Notes: a model not told the origin generated them from the letters alone. A stretch of DNA of 11,866 nucleotides from JAAZPG01 sp012797375 (GCA_937868205.1 CALMMC010000134.1:1-11866), one strand, 5' to 3'; positions 1 through 7,696 are shown, numbered from the stretch's first letter. Made by a program: numbers and translations.

Positions 1-269
1 TTTGTAGTTCAAGATTCAAAATAAATTCCTGAAAAAGGTTGTTCAAAAACAAGAAGGCGATGTCCCCCTCGTCGAAAAATCGGGCGAATCGAGAGAATGT
101 CGCTGTCCCCTCGACGAGAAACACGGCGCCCCGTTTGGGCTGGCCGGTTCGTTGATGGCGTCGAGTCGAGGGAGGGTTTTTCCCGCGCCGTCCTTTCCGG
201 GACGGCCCGCGCTCCCCGAGGATCCGCGGAAACCAAGCTCGTCTTCGTCAATTTCTCCAAGGAGGAACT
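1..269. other. non-coding leader upstream of the S9 peptidase gene
   Basis: I find no convincing gene here. The first ~55 bases are AT-rich and the rest is GC-rich. An 8-bp inverted repeat (CCCTCGAC at 108-115 and GTCGAGGG at 165-172, 49 nt apart) is probably chance. No clear plus-strand -35/-10 pair was found for the downstream gene. The stretch ends in that gene's Shine-Dalgarno sequence, AAGGAGGA at 259-266. Confidence 0.5.
18..46 (-). promoter_or_regulatory. possible sigma70-like promoter reading out of the left edge
   Basis: Read on the minus strand, TTGAAC (46-41) is followed after exactly 17 nt by TATTTT (23-18), a fair match to the -35/-10 consensus. It lies in the AT-rich first 55 bases, which contrast with the GC-rich remainder. 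It would drive a divergent gene lying beyond the window, which cannot be seen. The match could be chance in AT-rich DNA. Confidence 0.25.
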
Positions 270-2567
270 ATGAAATCGCGAGAATTCACAAGGTGTTTGG
301 TTTTTGGGGGCGTCTTGGCCCTTCTTTCCGGCGTGCTTTCGGCGCAGGGGACTCAGGCGGACTATGAGCGGGCGTTCCAGCTTCAGGAAAAAAGCCGGGC
401 GGCCGCCTTGAACATCACGGGTCCCGTCGTTTGGACGGAAGGAACGAACCGGTTCTGTTATCGGAAAACGGTCCGGGGAGGATTTGAATTCATTTTGGTG
501 GACGCGGATCACATCGTCAAGCGGCCGGCGTTCGATCATGAAAAGCTCGCCGCCTCGCTCTCCCGGGCGACCGGGGAAAAGCATGACGCCCGGAATCTTC
601 CGTTCGACCGCGTCGTTTTCGTGGACAAGGAACGGGCCGTTGAATTCGAATTCGGAGACGGGAAATGGAAATGCGATCTGGCCGCCTACGCTTGCGTGAA
701 AATCGGCCCGTCGTCCCGCGCGCGGCCGTCCCCTTTCGCTCCGGCGCCGCCTCCCTCCAGGAACCCGATTCCCTCTCCCGACGGCAAGTGGGAAGCCTTT
801 ATCCGGGATCATAACGTCTACGTGAGATCCGCGGACCGGAAAGACGAATTTCCAATGAGCCTTGAGGGGATCGCGGGCGATGAATACAACTGGGAATCCC
901 TCGTCTGGGCTCCCGATTCGAACAAGCTGGCCGCTTTTCGGATCCGTCCCGGCGCGCGTCGGAAAATCCAGTACGTGGAATCGTCGCCGGCCGACCAGCT
1001 CCAGCCCAAATACCACGCCATCGAATACCTGAAGCCGGGGGATCCCCTGGACGAATTTCAACCGGTCCTCTTTCACGTCGACACGAAAAAACAATTCATC
1101 GTCGACAAGAGCCTCTTTCCCAACCCCTATTTCCCGAACACGAACTTCAACATGCGGTATTCCAAGGCGTATCTGGCCTGGCGGAAGGACAGCCGGGCGT
1201 TCACCTTCGAGTATAACCAGCGCGGCCACCAGGTTTACCGGGTGATCGAGGTCGACGGCCGGTCCGGTCAAGCGCGCGCCCTCGTCGACGAGGAATGCCG
1301 GACGTTCTTCTCGTACTACGGCAAGCTGTACCGCTACGATGTCCAGGATGGAAGAGAAATCATCTGGATGTCCGAGAGGGACGGCTGGAACCATCTCTAT
1401 CTTTACGACGGCGCGACCGGCCAAGTGAAAAACCAGATCACCCGCGGGGAGTGGGTGGTCCGCGGCGTGGATCGCGTCGACGAAGAGAACCGCCGGATCT
1501 TTTTCCGGGCGGGCGGGATGGTTCCGGGAAAAGATCCCTATCTCCTGCATTCCTACCGGATCAATTTCGACGGCACCGGTCTGACGCCGTTGACCGAGAC
1601 GGATGGAAATCACACGGTCGTCTTCTCGCCGGACCTGAAATATTTCGTCGACACCTGGTCGCGGATCGATCTTCCCCCCGTCGTCGAGCTGCGCCGCACG
1701 GCGGACAGGCGGCTGCTGATGGACGTCGAGCGGGCGGACATCCAGGAGCTTCTGAAAATGGGGTATCGGATGCCCGAGGTTTTTTCGGCCAAGGGACGGG
1801 ACGGCCAAACGGACATTTGGGGAGTCGTCTTCCGGCCGAGGTCATTCGATCCTTCGCGGAAATATCCGGTGATCGAGTACATTTACGCCGGGCCCCACGA
1901 CTCGTTCGTTCCGAAATCGTTCAGCCCCTTCCATTCCATGCAAGCGTTGGCCGAGCTGGGCTTCATCGTCGTCCAATGCGACGGGATGGGAACCTCGAAC
2001 CGGTCCAAGGCTTTTCATGATGTCTGCTGGAAGGATATCGCCGACGGCGGCTTCCCGGACCGAATTCCCTGGATCAAGGCCCTGGCCGCCAAGGATCCCT
2101 CCTGCGACATCTCGCGGGTCGGAATCTACGGGCATTCCGCGGGAGGCCAGAACACCCTCACCGCGCTTCTTTTCCACCCGGATTTCTACAAGGCCGGCGT
2201 CTCCTCCTGCGGCTGCCACGATAACCGGATGGACAAGATTTCCTGGAATGAACAATGGATGGGCTGGCCGATCGGCCCCGAGTACGCCGCCTCCTCGAAT
2301 GTCGACAACGCCTGGCGGCTCCAGGGGAACCTTCTGCTTTCCGTCGGGGAGCTGGATACGAACGTCGACCCGGCCTCGACGATGCAGGTCGTCAACGCCC
2401 TGATCAAAGCGAATAAGGTCTTCGATCTGATCGTCTTGCCCGGCCAGGGGCATACGACGGGGGGGACCTACGGCGATCGGAAGCGCTACGACTTCTTCGT
2501 CAGGCACCTGCTCGGCGTCGAGCCGCCCGAGTGGAACAAGGAGAAAATCCCGTCCGGGAATCAATAA
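270..2567 (+). CDS. secreted S9 family peptidase (dipeptidyl-peptidase-IV-like)
   Basis: This 765-residue protein is a serine peptidase of the prolyl oligopeptidase family (S9), expected to remove short N-terminal peptides, often after proline, outside the cytoplasm. Residues 1-25 form a signal peptide with a likely cut after VLSA. Residues ~50-500 resemble the DPP-IV N-terminal beta-propeller and ~510-750 the alpha/beta-hydrolase domain. The triad is visible: Ser623 in GHSAGG, Asp696 in ELDTNV (where DPP-IV has ADDNV), and His728 in GQGHTT. Length fits the family (700-800 residues). The ATG at 270 follows GGAGG at 261-265 at a short 4-nt spacing. Two features are atypical. The usual YEEE-type glutamate motif that binds the substrate N-terminus is not seen in its normal form; the nearest match is EYNWES at 205-210. 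The nucleophile elbow is GHSAGG rather than GWSYGG. Exact specificity is therefore uncertain, although the family call is secure. It appears to be monocistronic. Confidence 0.93.
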   Translation: MKSREFTRCLVFGGVLALLSGVLSAQGTQADYERAFQLQEKSRAAALNITGPVVWTEGTNRFCYRKTVRGGFEFILVDADHIVKRPAFDHEKLAASLSRATGEKHDARNLPFDRVVFVDKERAVEFEFGDGKWKCDLAAYACVKIGPSSRARPSPFAPAPPPSRNPIPSPDGKWEAFIRDHNVYVRSADRKDEFPMSLEGIAGDEYNWESLVWAPDSNKLAAFRIRPGARRKIQYVESSPADQLQPKYHAIEYLKPGDPLDEFQPVLFHVDTKKQFIVDKSLFPNPYFPNTNFNMRYSKAYLAWRKDSRAFTFEYNQRGHQVYRVIEVDGRSGQARALVDEECRTFFSYYGKLYRYDVQDGREIIWMSERDGWNHLYLYDGATGQVKNQITRGEWVVRGVDRVDEENRRIFFRAGGMVPGKDPYLLHSYRINFDGTGLTPLTETDGNHTVVFSPDLKYFVDTWSRIDLPPVVELRRTADRRLLMDVERADIQELLKMGYRMPEVFSAKGRDGQTDIWGVVFRPRSFDPSRKYPVIEYIYAGPHDSFVPKSFSPFHSMQALAELGFIVVQCDGMGTSNRSKAFHDVCWKDIADGGFPDRIPWIKALAAKDPSCDISRVGIYGHSAGGQNTLTALLFHPDFYKAGVSSCGCHDNRMDKISWNEQWMGWPIGPEYAASSNVDNAWRLQGNLLLSVGELDTNVDPASTMQVVNALIKANKVFDLIVLPGQGHTTGGTYGDRKRYDFFVRHLLGVEPPEWNKEKIPSGNQ

Positions 2568-2586
2568 CCCGGACGGCGGCCTTTTT
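2550..2586 (+). terminator. Rho-independent terminator overlapping the S9 peptidase stop codon
   Basis: CCGTCCGGG (2550-2558) and CCCGGACGG (2568-2576) form a perfect 9-bp stem with a 9-nt loop. The loop ends with the TAA stop (2565-2567). Five T residues (2582-2586) follow the stem after a 5-nt gap. This is a good hairpin-plus-T-tract arrangement, and it separates this gene from the lemA promoter downstream. Confidence 0.6.
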
Positions 2587-2633
2587 CGGGGGACGTCCTC
2601 TTCCCTTATTTTCCGCGGACCGCCGGAGGCCCG

Positions 2634-2662
2634 GGGCCGCGCCCGCTTAAGCGGCGCGGCCC
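2634..2662. repeat. large GC-rich imperfect hairpin in the intergenic spacer
   Basis: An outer arm (2634-2641) pairs with 2655-2662, and an inner arm CCGC (2643-2646) pairs with GCGG (2651-2654), around a TTAA tetraloop (2647-2650). There is a single unpaired C at 2642, giving about 12 base pairs. The core CCGCTTAAGCGG is a perfect palindrome. No T-tract follows, so it is not a standard intrinsic terminator. It could be a REP-like genomic repeat, a protein-binding palindrome or an mRNA-stabilising stem; a single copy in this window cannot decide. Confidence 0.45.
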
Positions 2663-2696
2663 GGTCCCCGGCGGGCCGGGATTCCTTCGGGCGATG

Positions 2697-2725
2697 TTGA
2701 ATCTTCTCCGGCGGACCGATACAAT
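2697..2725 (+). promoter_or_regulatory. sigma70-type promoter for the lemA operon
   Basis: TTGAAT (2697-2702) and TACAAT (2720-2725) are each one mismatch from consensus and are separated by the optimal 17 nt. Transcription would start near 2732, giving a leader of about 45 nt before the lemA ATG at 2776. It sits downstream of a terminator and directly before a run of close-packed plus-strand genes, as expected for an operon promoter. Confidence 0.65.
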
Positions 2726-2775
2726 AACCGGCGAGGAGCTTTTCTCGTATATATTCAGGAAGGGAGAGACGAATC

Positions 2776-3423
2776 ATGTCAAACGAAACACCTCAAATCC
2801 CGGCTTCCCCGCGTCCGAAGCGCCGCTTCGGCGCCCTCGGCGTCCTGGGCGTCATCGTCGTTCTGGCGGTCATCATCGGGCTTTGGATCGCCGGCGTTTA
2901 CAACGGCCTCAACCGGCTCGATCAGGACGTTCGGGCGAAATGGGGCCAAGTTGAAAACGTCTACCAGCGGCGGGCGGACCTGATCCCGAACCTGGTGGAA
3001 ACGGTCAAAGGGGCGGCCAATTTCGAGAAGGAAACGTATACCGCCGTCACCGAGGCCCGGGCCAAGGTCGGCCAGATCCGGCTCGACGCGGACGTGGTCA
3101 ACGACCCGGAGGCCTTCGCCAAGTTCGAACAGGCCCAGGGCGAGCTGGGATCGGCCATCTCCCGCCTGCTTGTGGCCGTGGAGGCCTACCCCGAGCTCAA
3201 GGCGACCCAGAATTTCCGCGACCTCCAGGTTCAGCTCGAGGGAACGGAAAACCGAATCGCCCAGGAGCGGCGGGTGTTCAACGAGTCGGCCCAGGCTTTC
3301 AACACCAAGCGGATGAGCTTCCCGACCAACTTGGTCGCCGGATTTTTCGGCAACCGGTTCGCCGAGAAATCCTATTTCAAGGCCCAGCCGGGCGCGGAAA
3401 CCGCCCCGGCGGTGAAATTCTGA
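2776..3423 (+). CDS. lemA: LemA family membrane protein
   Basis: This 215-residue protein has a short basic N-terminus, one membrane helix at ~20-42, and a helical domain outside the membrane. The LemA signature is clear: YNGLNRLDQDVRAKWGQVEN at 42-61, followed by RRADLIPNLVETVKGAA (65-81), with a typical C-terminal part containing YFKAQPGAE. Length is normal for the family (180-220 residues). The ATG at 2776 has GGGAG at 2762-2766 with a 9-nt spacer. The biochemical role of LemA is not settled. Known relatives are often encoded beside TPM-domain proteins, as here, where a TPM gene starts 25 nt downstream. It is the first gene of the probable operon driven by the promoter at 2697-2725. Confidence 0.93.
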   Translation: MSNETPQIPASPRPKRRFGALGVLGVIVVLAVIIGLWIAGVYNGLNRLDQDVRAKWGQVENVYQRRADLIPNLVETVKGAANFEKETYTAVTEARAKVGQIRLDADVVNDPEAFAKFEQAQGELGSAISRLLVAVEAYPELKATQNFRDLQVQLEGTENRIAQERRVFNESAQAFNTKRMSFPTNLVAGFFGNRFAEKSYFKAQPGAETAPAVKF

Positions 3424-3448
3424 GGAGCGTCCGAATCGGAACGGTCCG

Positions 3449-4213
3449 ATGAGGCGACGGTTCAGCCCGCGTTCCGGGCGAGGCGTTTTTCTCGCGTCCG
3501 CGCTGTGCCTGGCCTGCGGCTTTTTCCCGGCGGCCGTCCAAGCCGTCCAGGGCGCCCGGATCCCTCCGCCTCCCGCCCGTTGGGCCACCGATGAGGCCGG
3601 ATTCATTTCCCCGGCCGTCCGGGCCGAGATCGATTTCCGGCTCGAGTCGTTCGAGCGGGAGACGGGCCGCCAAGTCCTGCTCTACATTTCCCGGACGACG
3701 GGGGATGTCCCGCTGGAGGATTTCGCGGCCCGGGCGTTCGGGGCCTGGAAAGTCGGCCGGAAAGGCATGGAGGACGGGCTGGTCCTCTTCCTCTTTGCCG
3801 ACGACCGCGCCGTCCGGATCGAAGTCGGCTACGGCTTGGAAGGCGTGGTTACCGACGCGATCGCCGGCCGGGTGATCCAGAACATCCTGATTCCCGGCAT
3901 CCGCCGGGGCGATCCTGACGGCGCCGTCCGGGCGGCCGTGACGGCCCTCCTGGAGACCATCTCCGGGAAGCCCGCCGCGGAACCGGGAGAAACCGAAAGC
4001 GCGGACAAGCCCGCCGAAGGCGAAATCCCCGCCGTTTTCCTGATCATCGCCGGGGTCCTGTTTCTGATCCTCCTGATCACCAATCCCCGCTTGGCCCTCT
4101 TCCTCCTCTACACCCTGCTTTCGGGCGGCGGAGGCCGGGGAGGCGGCGGCGGCGGCGGATTCCGCGGCGGCGGAGGCCGCTCCGGCGGGGGCGGCGCTTC
4201 GGGGAGATGGTGA
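3449..4213 (+). CDS. secreted, membrane-anchored TPM-domain protein with glycine-rich tail (YgcG-like)
   Basis: This is a 254-residue protein. Residues 1-32 are a signal peptide (basic start, hydrophobic core, likely cut after AVQA). A TPM domain spans ~45-172, with the typical segments ATDEAGFIS and EDGLVLFLF, then DRAVRIEVGYGLEGVVTDA (119-137). A charged linker leads to a membrane segment at ~194-222, and the C-terminus (225-250) is almost entirely glycine with a few arginines and serines. This layout matches YgcG/TPM-phosphatase-like proteins, for which acid phosphatase activity was shown in a plant chloroplast relative; the bacterial role is unclear. The Shine-Dalgarno before ATG 3449 is weak (TCGGAACGG), and a stop lies upstream in frame with no alternative start, so expression may be coupled to lemA. 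The Gly tail is low-complexity GGC-rich DNA at ~4123-4200. Confidence 0.88.
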   Translation: MRRRFSPRSGRGVFLASALCLACGFFPAAVQAVQGARIPPPPARWATDEAGFISPAVRAEIDFRLESFERETGRQVLLYISRTTGDVPLEDFAARAFGAWKVGRKGMEDGLVLFLFADDRAVRIEVGYGLEGVVTDAIAGRVIQNILIPGIRRGDPDGAVRAAVTALLETISGKPAAEPGETESADKPAEGEIPAVFLIIAGVLFLILLITNPRLALFLLYTLLSGGGGRGGGGGGGFRGGGGRSGGGGASGRW

Positions 4214-4225
4214 CGGAGCAAGGCC

Positions 4226-4678
4226 ATGAAAAATCCCTTTCGTCCAAAATGGCTGGTCCGGATCGACGAGGACACGATCCGCCGGGCGATCGCCGAGGCC
4301 GAGCGGCGCACGTCCGGCGAGATCCGGGTGTCGATTTCCCGGTATTTCTGGGGACCCGTCCGGCCGGTGGCCGAACGGGCTTTCCGCCGGCTCCGGATGG
4401 CCGAAACCCGGAATCGCAACGGGATTCTGTTCTTTCTCGTGCCCTCCCGCCGCCGTTTCGTCATCCTGGGCGACGAGGGGATCCACGCCCAGGCCGGACC
4501 GTCGTTTTGGACGGAGACGGCCGCGGCCCTGTCAGGCCGGTTCCGCAAGGGGGAATTCACGGAGGGATTGGCCGCCGGCATCCGGACCGCCGGCGAAATC
4601 CTGGCCGCCCATTTCCCTTACAACCGGGCGACCGACGTGAACGAGCTTTCCGACGAGATTGATTTCGGGAAAGGATGA
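4226..4678 (+). CDS. cytoplasmic TPM-domain protein
   Basis: This 150-residue protein has no signal peptide or membrane helix. It looks like the short soluble TPM-domain family that commonly accompanies LemA and the longer secreted TPM protein. Characteristic stretches are RRTSGEIRVSI (27-37), RNRNGILFFLVPSRRRFVIL (62-81, the central beta-strands), GDEGIHAQAG (82-91) and the terminal helix GLAAGIRTAGEILAAHFP (114-131). The ATG at 4226 lies 12 nt after the stop of the preceding TPM gene, with GGAG at 4215-4218 and a 7-nt spacer. The function is unknown. Genomic pairing suggests it works with the membrane-bound TPM protein on the cytoplasmic side, but that is inference. Confidence 0.85.
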   Translation: MKNPFRPKWLVRIDEDTIRRAIAEAERRTSGEIRVSISRYFWGPVRPVAERAFRRLRMAETRNRNGILFFLVPSRRRFVILGDEGIHAQAGPSFWTETAAALSGRFRKGEFTEGLAAGIRTAGEILAAHFPYNRATDVNELSDEIDFGKG

Positions 4679-4682
4679 GCGA

Positions 4683-5891
4683 ATGATGAAGCTTCAGGAA
4701 ATCACCCCGGCGACGGGGTCCCGCGTCTTCCACGAAGTCGCCCGCGGCGTGTACGCCGGCGATCCGAATTGGATCGCCCCGCTGGATATGGACGTGGAAG
4801 CGGTCTTCGACCCGGGGAAAAACGGCGCCTTCAAGCAAGGCGAGGCGATCCGCTGGGTTCTTCGGGACGATGCCGGGCGAGCCGCGGGGCGGATCGCGGC
4901 GTTCGTCGATCTCGAGAAGGCCAAGCGGAAGGATCCGGCCGAGGGCGGAATCGGGTTCTTCGAGTGCCCCGACGATCCGGCCGCCGCCGCCTTGATGTTC
5001 GACGCGGCCAAGGAATGGCTGGCCGCCCGCGGCGTCGAGGCGATGGACGGAAGCGTCAACTTCGGAGCCAATTTCAACCACTGGGGCGTCCTGGTCGAGG
5101 GATTCATGCCCCAGGGCTACGGCATGCCCTACAACAAGCCCTATTACGCCGGGCTGTTCGAAGGCTACGGATTCCGGGAATATTTCCGCCAATTCTCCTA
5201 TCACAAGAACCTGGCCGAGCCGTTTCCCGAGCGAATGGTCAAGTTCGCCGAGCATACCATCAAGAAAAGAACCTACGAATTCCGTCATTACGAGAAGAAG
5301 CGGGCGAACCGCTACATCGCCGATCTCGTCGAGGTCCTCAACCGGACCTGGGCCGATTACATGGAGGATTACCAGCCGGTGACGCCCGAGGAGATTGGGC
5401 GGATCATCAAATCCGCCGGGCCGGTCATCGAGGAGGAATTCGTCTGGTTCGCCTATAAAGACGGCCGGCCGATCGGGGTCGTCGTGACCTTCCCGGACGT
5501 CAACCAGGTCCTGGCCCGGTTCGACGGCCGCTTGAACCTCTGGAAGACCTTCCGGTTTCTCCGTCTCCTGAAGGGAAAGACGATCACCCGCAACCGGGTC
5601 TTCCTGGCCGGCGTCATCCCCGAGTTTCAGAATTCCAACGTCATCGGCCCGCTCTTCCTCCATTTCGTCCGGGCCGTGGAAGCCCGGCCGCATTACCGGG
5701 AGATCGAGCTGTCCTGGGTCGGGGATTACAATCCCCGGATGCGCAAGATCTACGAGCAGATCGGCGGCGTCCATAAAAAGACCCATGTCACGTACCGGTA
5801 TCTCTTCGACCGCGGCCGGCCCTTCGTCCGCTTCACCAACGAGGGCGGAAACAGCGCCCTCCGCAAGGACGCGGTCGGCAAAGGGGCTTGA
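4683..5891 (+). CDS. YghO / bacterial ceramide synthase-like acyltransferase (GNAT fold)
   Basis: This 402-residue protein resembles the YghO/BcerS-like family, whose members carry GNAT-type acyltransferase folds; one characterised relative N-acylates sphingoid bases to make bacterial ceramides. The family core is visible: SVNFGANFNHWGVLVEGF (124-141), MPYNKPYYAGLFEGYGF (148-164), and the C-terminal GNAT part with LAGVIPEFQNSNV (308-320) and IELSWVGDYNPRM (341-353). The latter stands where relatives often have ELSWILEDN. No signal peptide is present, so it should act in the cytoplasm or at the inner leaflet. The ATG at 4683 (or 4686) is preferred because GGAAAGGA at 4668-4675 precedes it by 7 nt and the previous gene stops 4 nt earlier. 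A TTG at 4659 lies inside that gene and has no such site. The substrate cannot be inferred: no serine palmitoyltransferase gene is in view. Confidence 0.78.
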   Translation: MMKLQEITPATGSRVFHEVARGVYAGDPNWIAPLDMDVEAVFDPGKNGAFKQGEAIRWVLRDDAGRAAGRIAAFVDLEKAKRKDPAEGGIGFFECPDDPAAAALMFDAAKEWLAARGVEAMDGSVNFGANFNHWGVLVEGFMPQGYGMPYNKPYYAGLFEGYGFREYFRQFSYHKNLAEPFPERMVKFAEHTIKKRTYEFRHYEKKRANRYIADLVEVLNRTWADYMEDYQPVTPEEIGRIIKSAGPVIEEEFVWFAYKDGRPIGVVVTFPDVNQVLARFDGRLNLWKTFRFLRLLKGKTITRNRVFLAGVIPEFQNSNVIGPLFLHFVRAVEARPHYREIELSWVGDYNPRMRKIYEQIGGVHKKTHVTYRYLFDRGRPFVRFTNEGGNSALRKDAVGKGA

Positions 5892-5948
5892 AAAACGAAC
5901 GGATGGAGGGGGAGGCGGCGCGGATCGCGATTTAATGAGGAGGGATCG

Positions 5949-7655
5949 ATGAGCCGGGAGATCGATCGGCGGGAATTCCTGAAATCGGTGGGGACGGCCG
6001 CGGCGGCCGCCTCGCTCGGCGGCGCCGGCCTGATCCTCCAGGGCTGCGCGGCCGGCAAGGACTACGATCTTGTGATCAAGGGCGGTCTGGTTTATGACGG
6101 CCTGGGCGGGGACCCCTTCGAGGCCGACATCGGCGTCTCCGGCGAGCGGATCAAGACCGTCGGCCCGATCCCCGGCCGGAGCGGCCGGATCGTCGTCGAG
6201 GCGGCGGGCCGAATCGTCACTCCCGGATTCATCGACGTTCACGACCATTCCGACCTGGGTCTTCTCGCCGATCCCCGGGCGGAAAGCGCCGTCCGCCAAG
6301 GCGTGACTACTCTCATCAGCGGCAATTGCGGGTCCTCGCCGTTTCCCGTGGCCGAGGAAATGCTTGAGGAATTGAAATCCGTCGCCCGATCCGAATTCGA
6401 CGTCGAGATGGACTGGCGGGATCTCCGCGGTTTTTTCACCCGCCTGGAAAAGGGAAAAACGGCCGTCAATTACGCCACCCTCGTCGGCCACGGAGCGGTC
6501 CGCGGGGCGGCCATGGGCTTCAGCGACCGGCCGCCCGCTCCCGCGGAGCTTGACCGGATGCGGGAGCTTGTCGCCGAAAACATGGACGCCGGGGCGTTCG
6601 GATTGTCCACCGGCTTGGAATACACGCCGGGAAGCTTCGCCGATTCCGACGAAATCGCCGCCTTGTGCCGGATCGTGGCCGAGCGGGACGGGGTCCACGC
6701 CACCCACATGCGGGACGAGGGGGATGCCTTGATCGAGGCGCTCCGGGAGGCGATCGAGACGGCCCGGCGAGCCGGCGTCCGTCTCCAGATTTCACACCTC
6801 AAGACGGCTTTTCCCCGCAATTGGTCCAAGATCGACGAGGTCCTCGGCCTTCTCGGCCAAGCCGGGAAGGACGGCTTGGTCGTCCGGGCCGACCGTTATC
6901 CTTATATCGCCGGCTCGACCGGCTTGAGCATCAATTTTCCGGCCTGGGCCCGCGAGGGGACCACCGGCGATTTCCTGTCCCGGCTCAAGGATCCGGCCTT
7001 GGACGGCCGGCTCCGGGAATACGCCGCCGGCCGGGAGAAAAAGTTCGGATCTTGGGACAAGGTCGTCATCGCCGGCGTCTCCTCGGAGAAAAACAAGCGG
7101 GTCGAGGGCCTGGATGTCCTGGCCGCCGCCGGCAGAGCCGGCAAGCCGCCGTATGAATTCATGCGGGACCTGATCATCGAGGAGCGGGACCGGGTCGACG
7201 CCGTCCTGTTCATGATGTCGGAGGACAACCTCCGCCGGATTTTGGCCCATCCCCAAGTGGGGATCGGCTCGGACAGTTCGATCCGGGCTCCCTATGGAAT
7301 CCTCGCCTCGGGAAAGCCCCATCCGCGCGTGTACGGAACGTTCCCTCGCGTCCTGAATAAATATGTCCGGGCGGAGCACCTGGTTTCGCTCCGGGAGATG
7401 ATCCAGAAGATCACCTCCGCCCCGGCCGGGATGTTCGGCTTGGCCGGGCGGGGAGCCGTCCGGGAAGAAGCGTTCGCCGACCTGGTCGTCATCAACCCGG
7501 AAACCGTCGCCGACCGGGCGACCTGGAGCGATCCCCACCAGTTCCCGGCGGGCATCGACTTGGTCGTCGTCAACGGCGCCGTCACCGTCCGGGACGGAGA
7601 GCACACCGGCGCCCTGGCCGGCCGTGTCCTTCGCAAGACCCGGACGAAAGCTTAA
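5949..7655 (+). CDS. N-acyl-D-amino-acid deacylase family amidohydrolase (predicted Tat lipoprotein)
   Basis: This 568-residue metal-dependent amidohydrolase belongs to the D-aminoacylase group, which hydrolyses N-acyl-D-amino acids or related amides. The N-terminus has a twin-arginine motif, DRREFLK (6-12), an alanine-rich hydrophobic stretch, and a lipobox-like LQGC with Cys33. It is thus probably exported folded and lipid-anchored, although twin-arginine signals are also common on non-lipidated proteins. Residues corresponding to the known D-aminoacylase metal ligands are all present: His98 and His100 (VHDHSD), Cys127 (GNCGSSP), His253 (THMRDEG), His283 (ISHLK) and Asp442 (GIGSDSS). The C-terminal segment ADLVVINPETV (510-520) is the usual small beta-domain. 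The length is above the ~480-500 of classical enzymes. The ATG at 5949 has a purine-rich site (around 5938-5945) close upstream. It lies 57 nt after the acyltransferase gene and is probably cotranscribed. True substrate is unproven, since the family also includes dihydroorotase- and dipeptidase-like members. Confidence 0.9.
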   Translation: MSREIDRREFLKSVGTAAAAASLGGAGLILQGCAAGKDYDLVIKGGLVYDGLGGDPFEADIGVSGERIKTVGPIPGRSGRIVVEAAGRIVTPGFIDVHDHSDLGLLADPRAESAVRQGVTTLISGNCGSSPFPVAEEMLEELKSVARSEFDVEMDWRDLRGFFTRLEKGKTAVNYATLVGHGAVRGAAMGFSDRPPAPAELDRMRELVAENMDAGAFGLSTGLEYTPGSFADSDEIAALCRIVAERDGVHATHMRDEGDALIEALREAIETARRAGVRLQISHLKTAFPRNWSKIDEVLGLLGQAGKDGLVVRADRYPYIAGSTGLSINFPAWAREGTTGDFLSRLKDPALDGRLREYAAGREKKFGSWDKVVIAGVSSEKNKRVEGLDVLAAAGRAGKPPYEFMRDLIIEERDRVDAVLFMMSEDNLRRILAHPQVGIGSDSSIRAPYGILASGKPHPRVYGTFPRVLNKYVRAEHLVSLREMIQKITSAPAGMFGLAGRGAVREEAFADLVVINPETVADRATWSDPHQFPAGIDLVVVNGAVTVRDGEHTGALAGRVLRKTRTKA

Positions 7656-7660
7656 ACCCG

Positions 7661-7696
7661 CGGCCGGCCAAGCCGGCCGGGAACCGCTTCCTTTTT
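7661..7696 (+). terminator. weak intrinsic terminator after the amidohydrolase gene
   Basis: CGGCCGG (7661-7667) pairs with CCGGCCG (7673-7679), a perfect 7-bp stem with a 5-nt loop. It is followed by a small hairpin GGAA-CCGC-TTCC (7680-7691) that abuts five T residues (7692-7696). Either alone is modest, but together, between convergent genes, they fit a transcription end. Confidence 0.45.

Noticed and set aside
9..1808. 599-residue open frame on the minus strand
   Set aside because: It lies antisense to the S9 peptidase, whose triad and signal peptide are clear. The long frame results from G/C bias at third codon positions and shows no recognisable domain.
3470..3517. Possible lipobox (CLAC) in the secreted TPM protein
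   Set aside because: The -3 position is Cys rather than Leu/Val/Ile, and a standard signal peptidase I site (AVQA) follows, so a lipoprotein is not supported.
4123..4205. GGC-rich repeat-like DNA
   Set aside because: It simply encodes the glycine-rich tail typical of this TPM protein family and is not an independent repeat element.
4659..4682. Upstream TTG start adding 8 residues to the acyltransferase
   Set aside because: It lies inside the preceding TPM gene, while the ATG at 4683 has a well-spaced Shine-Dalgarno sequence.
4557..6707. 716-residue open frame on the minus strand
   Set aside because: It spans the antisense of two well-supported genes and their gap, is full of Asp/Gly/Pro/Arg from the complementary codons, and matches no family I recognise.
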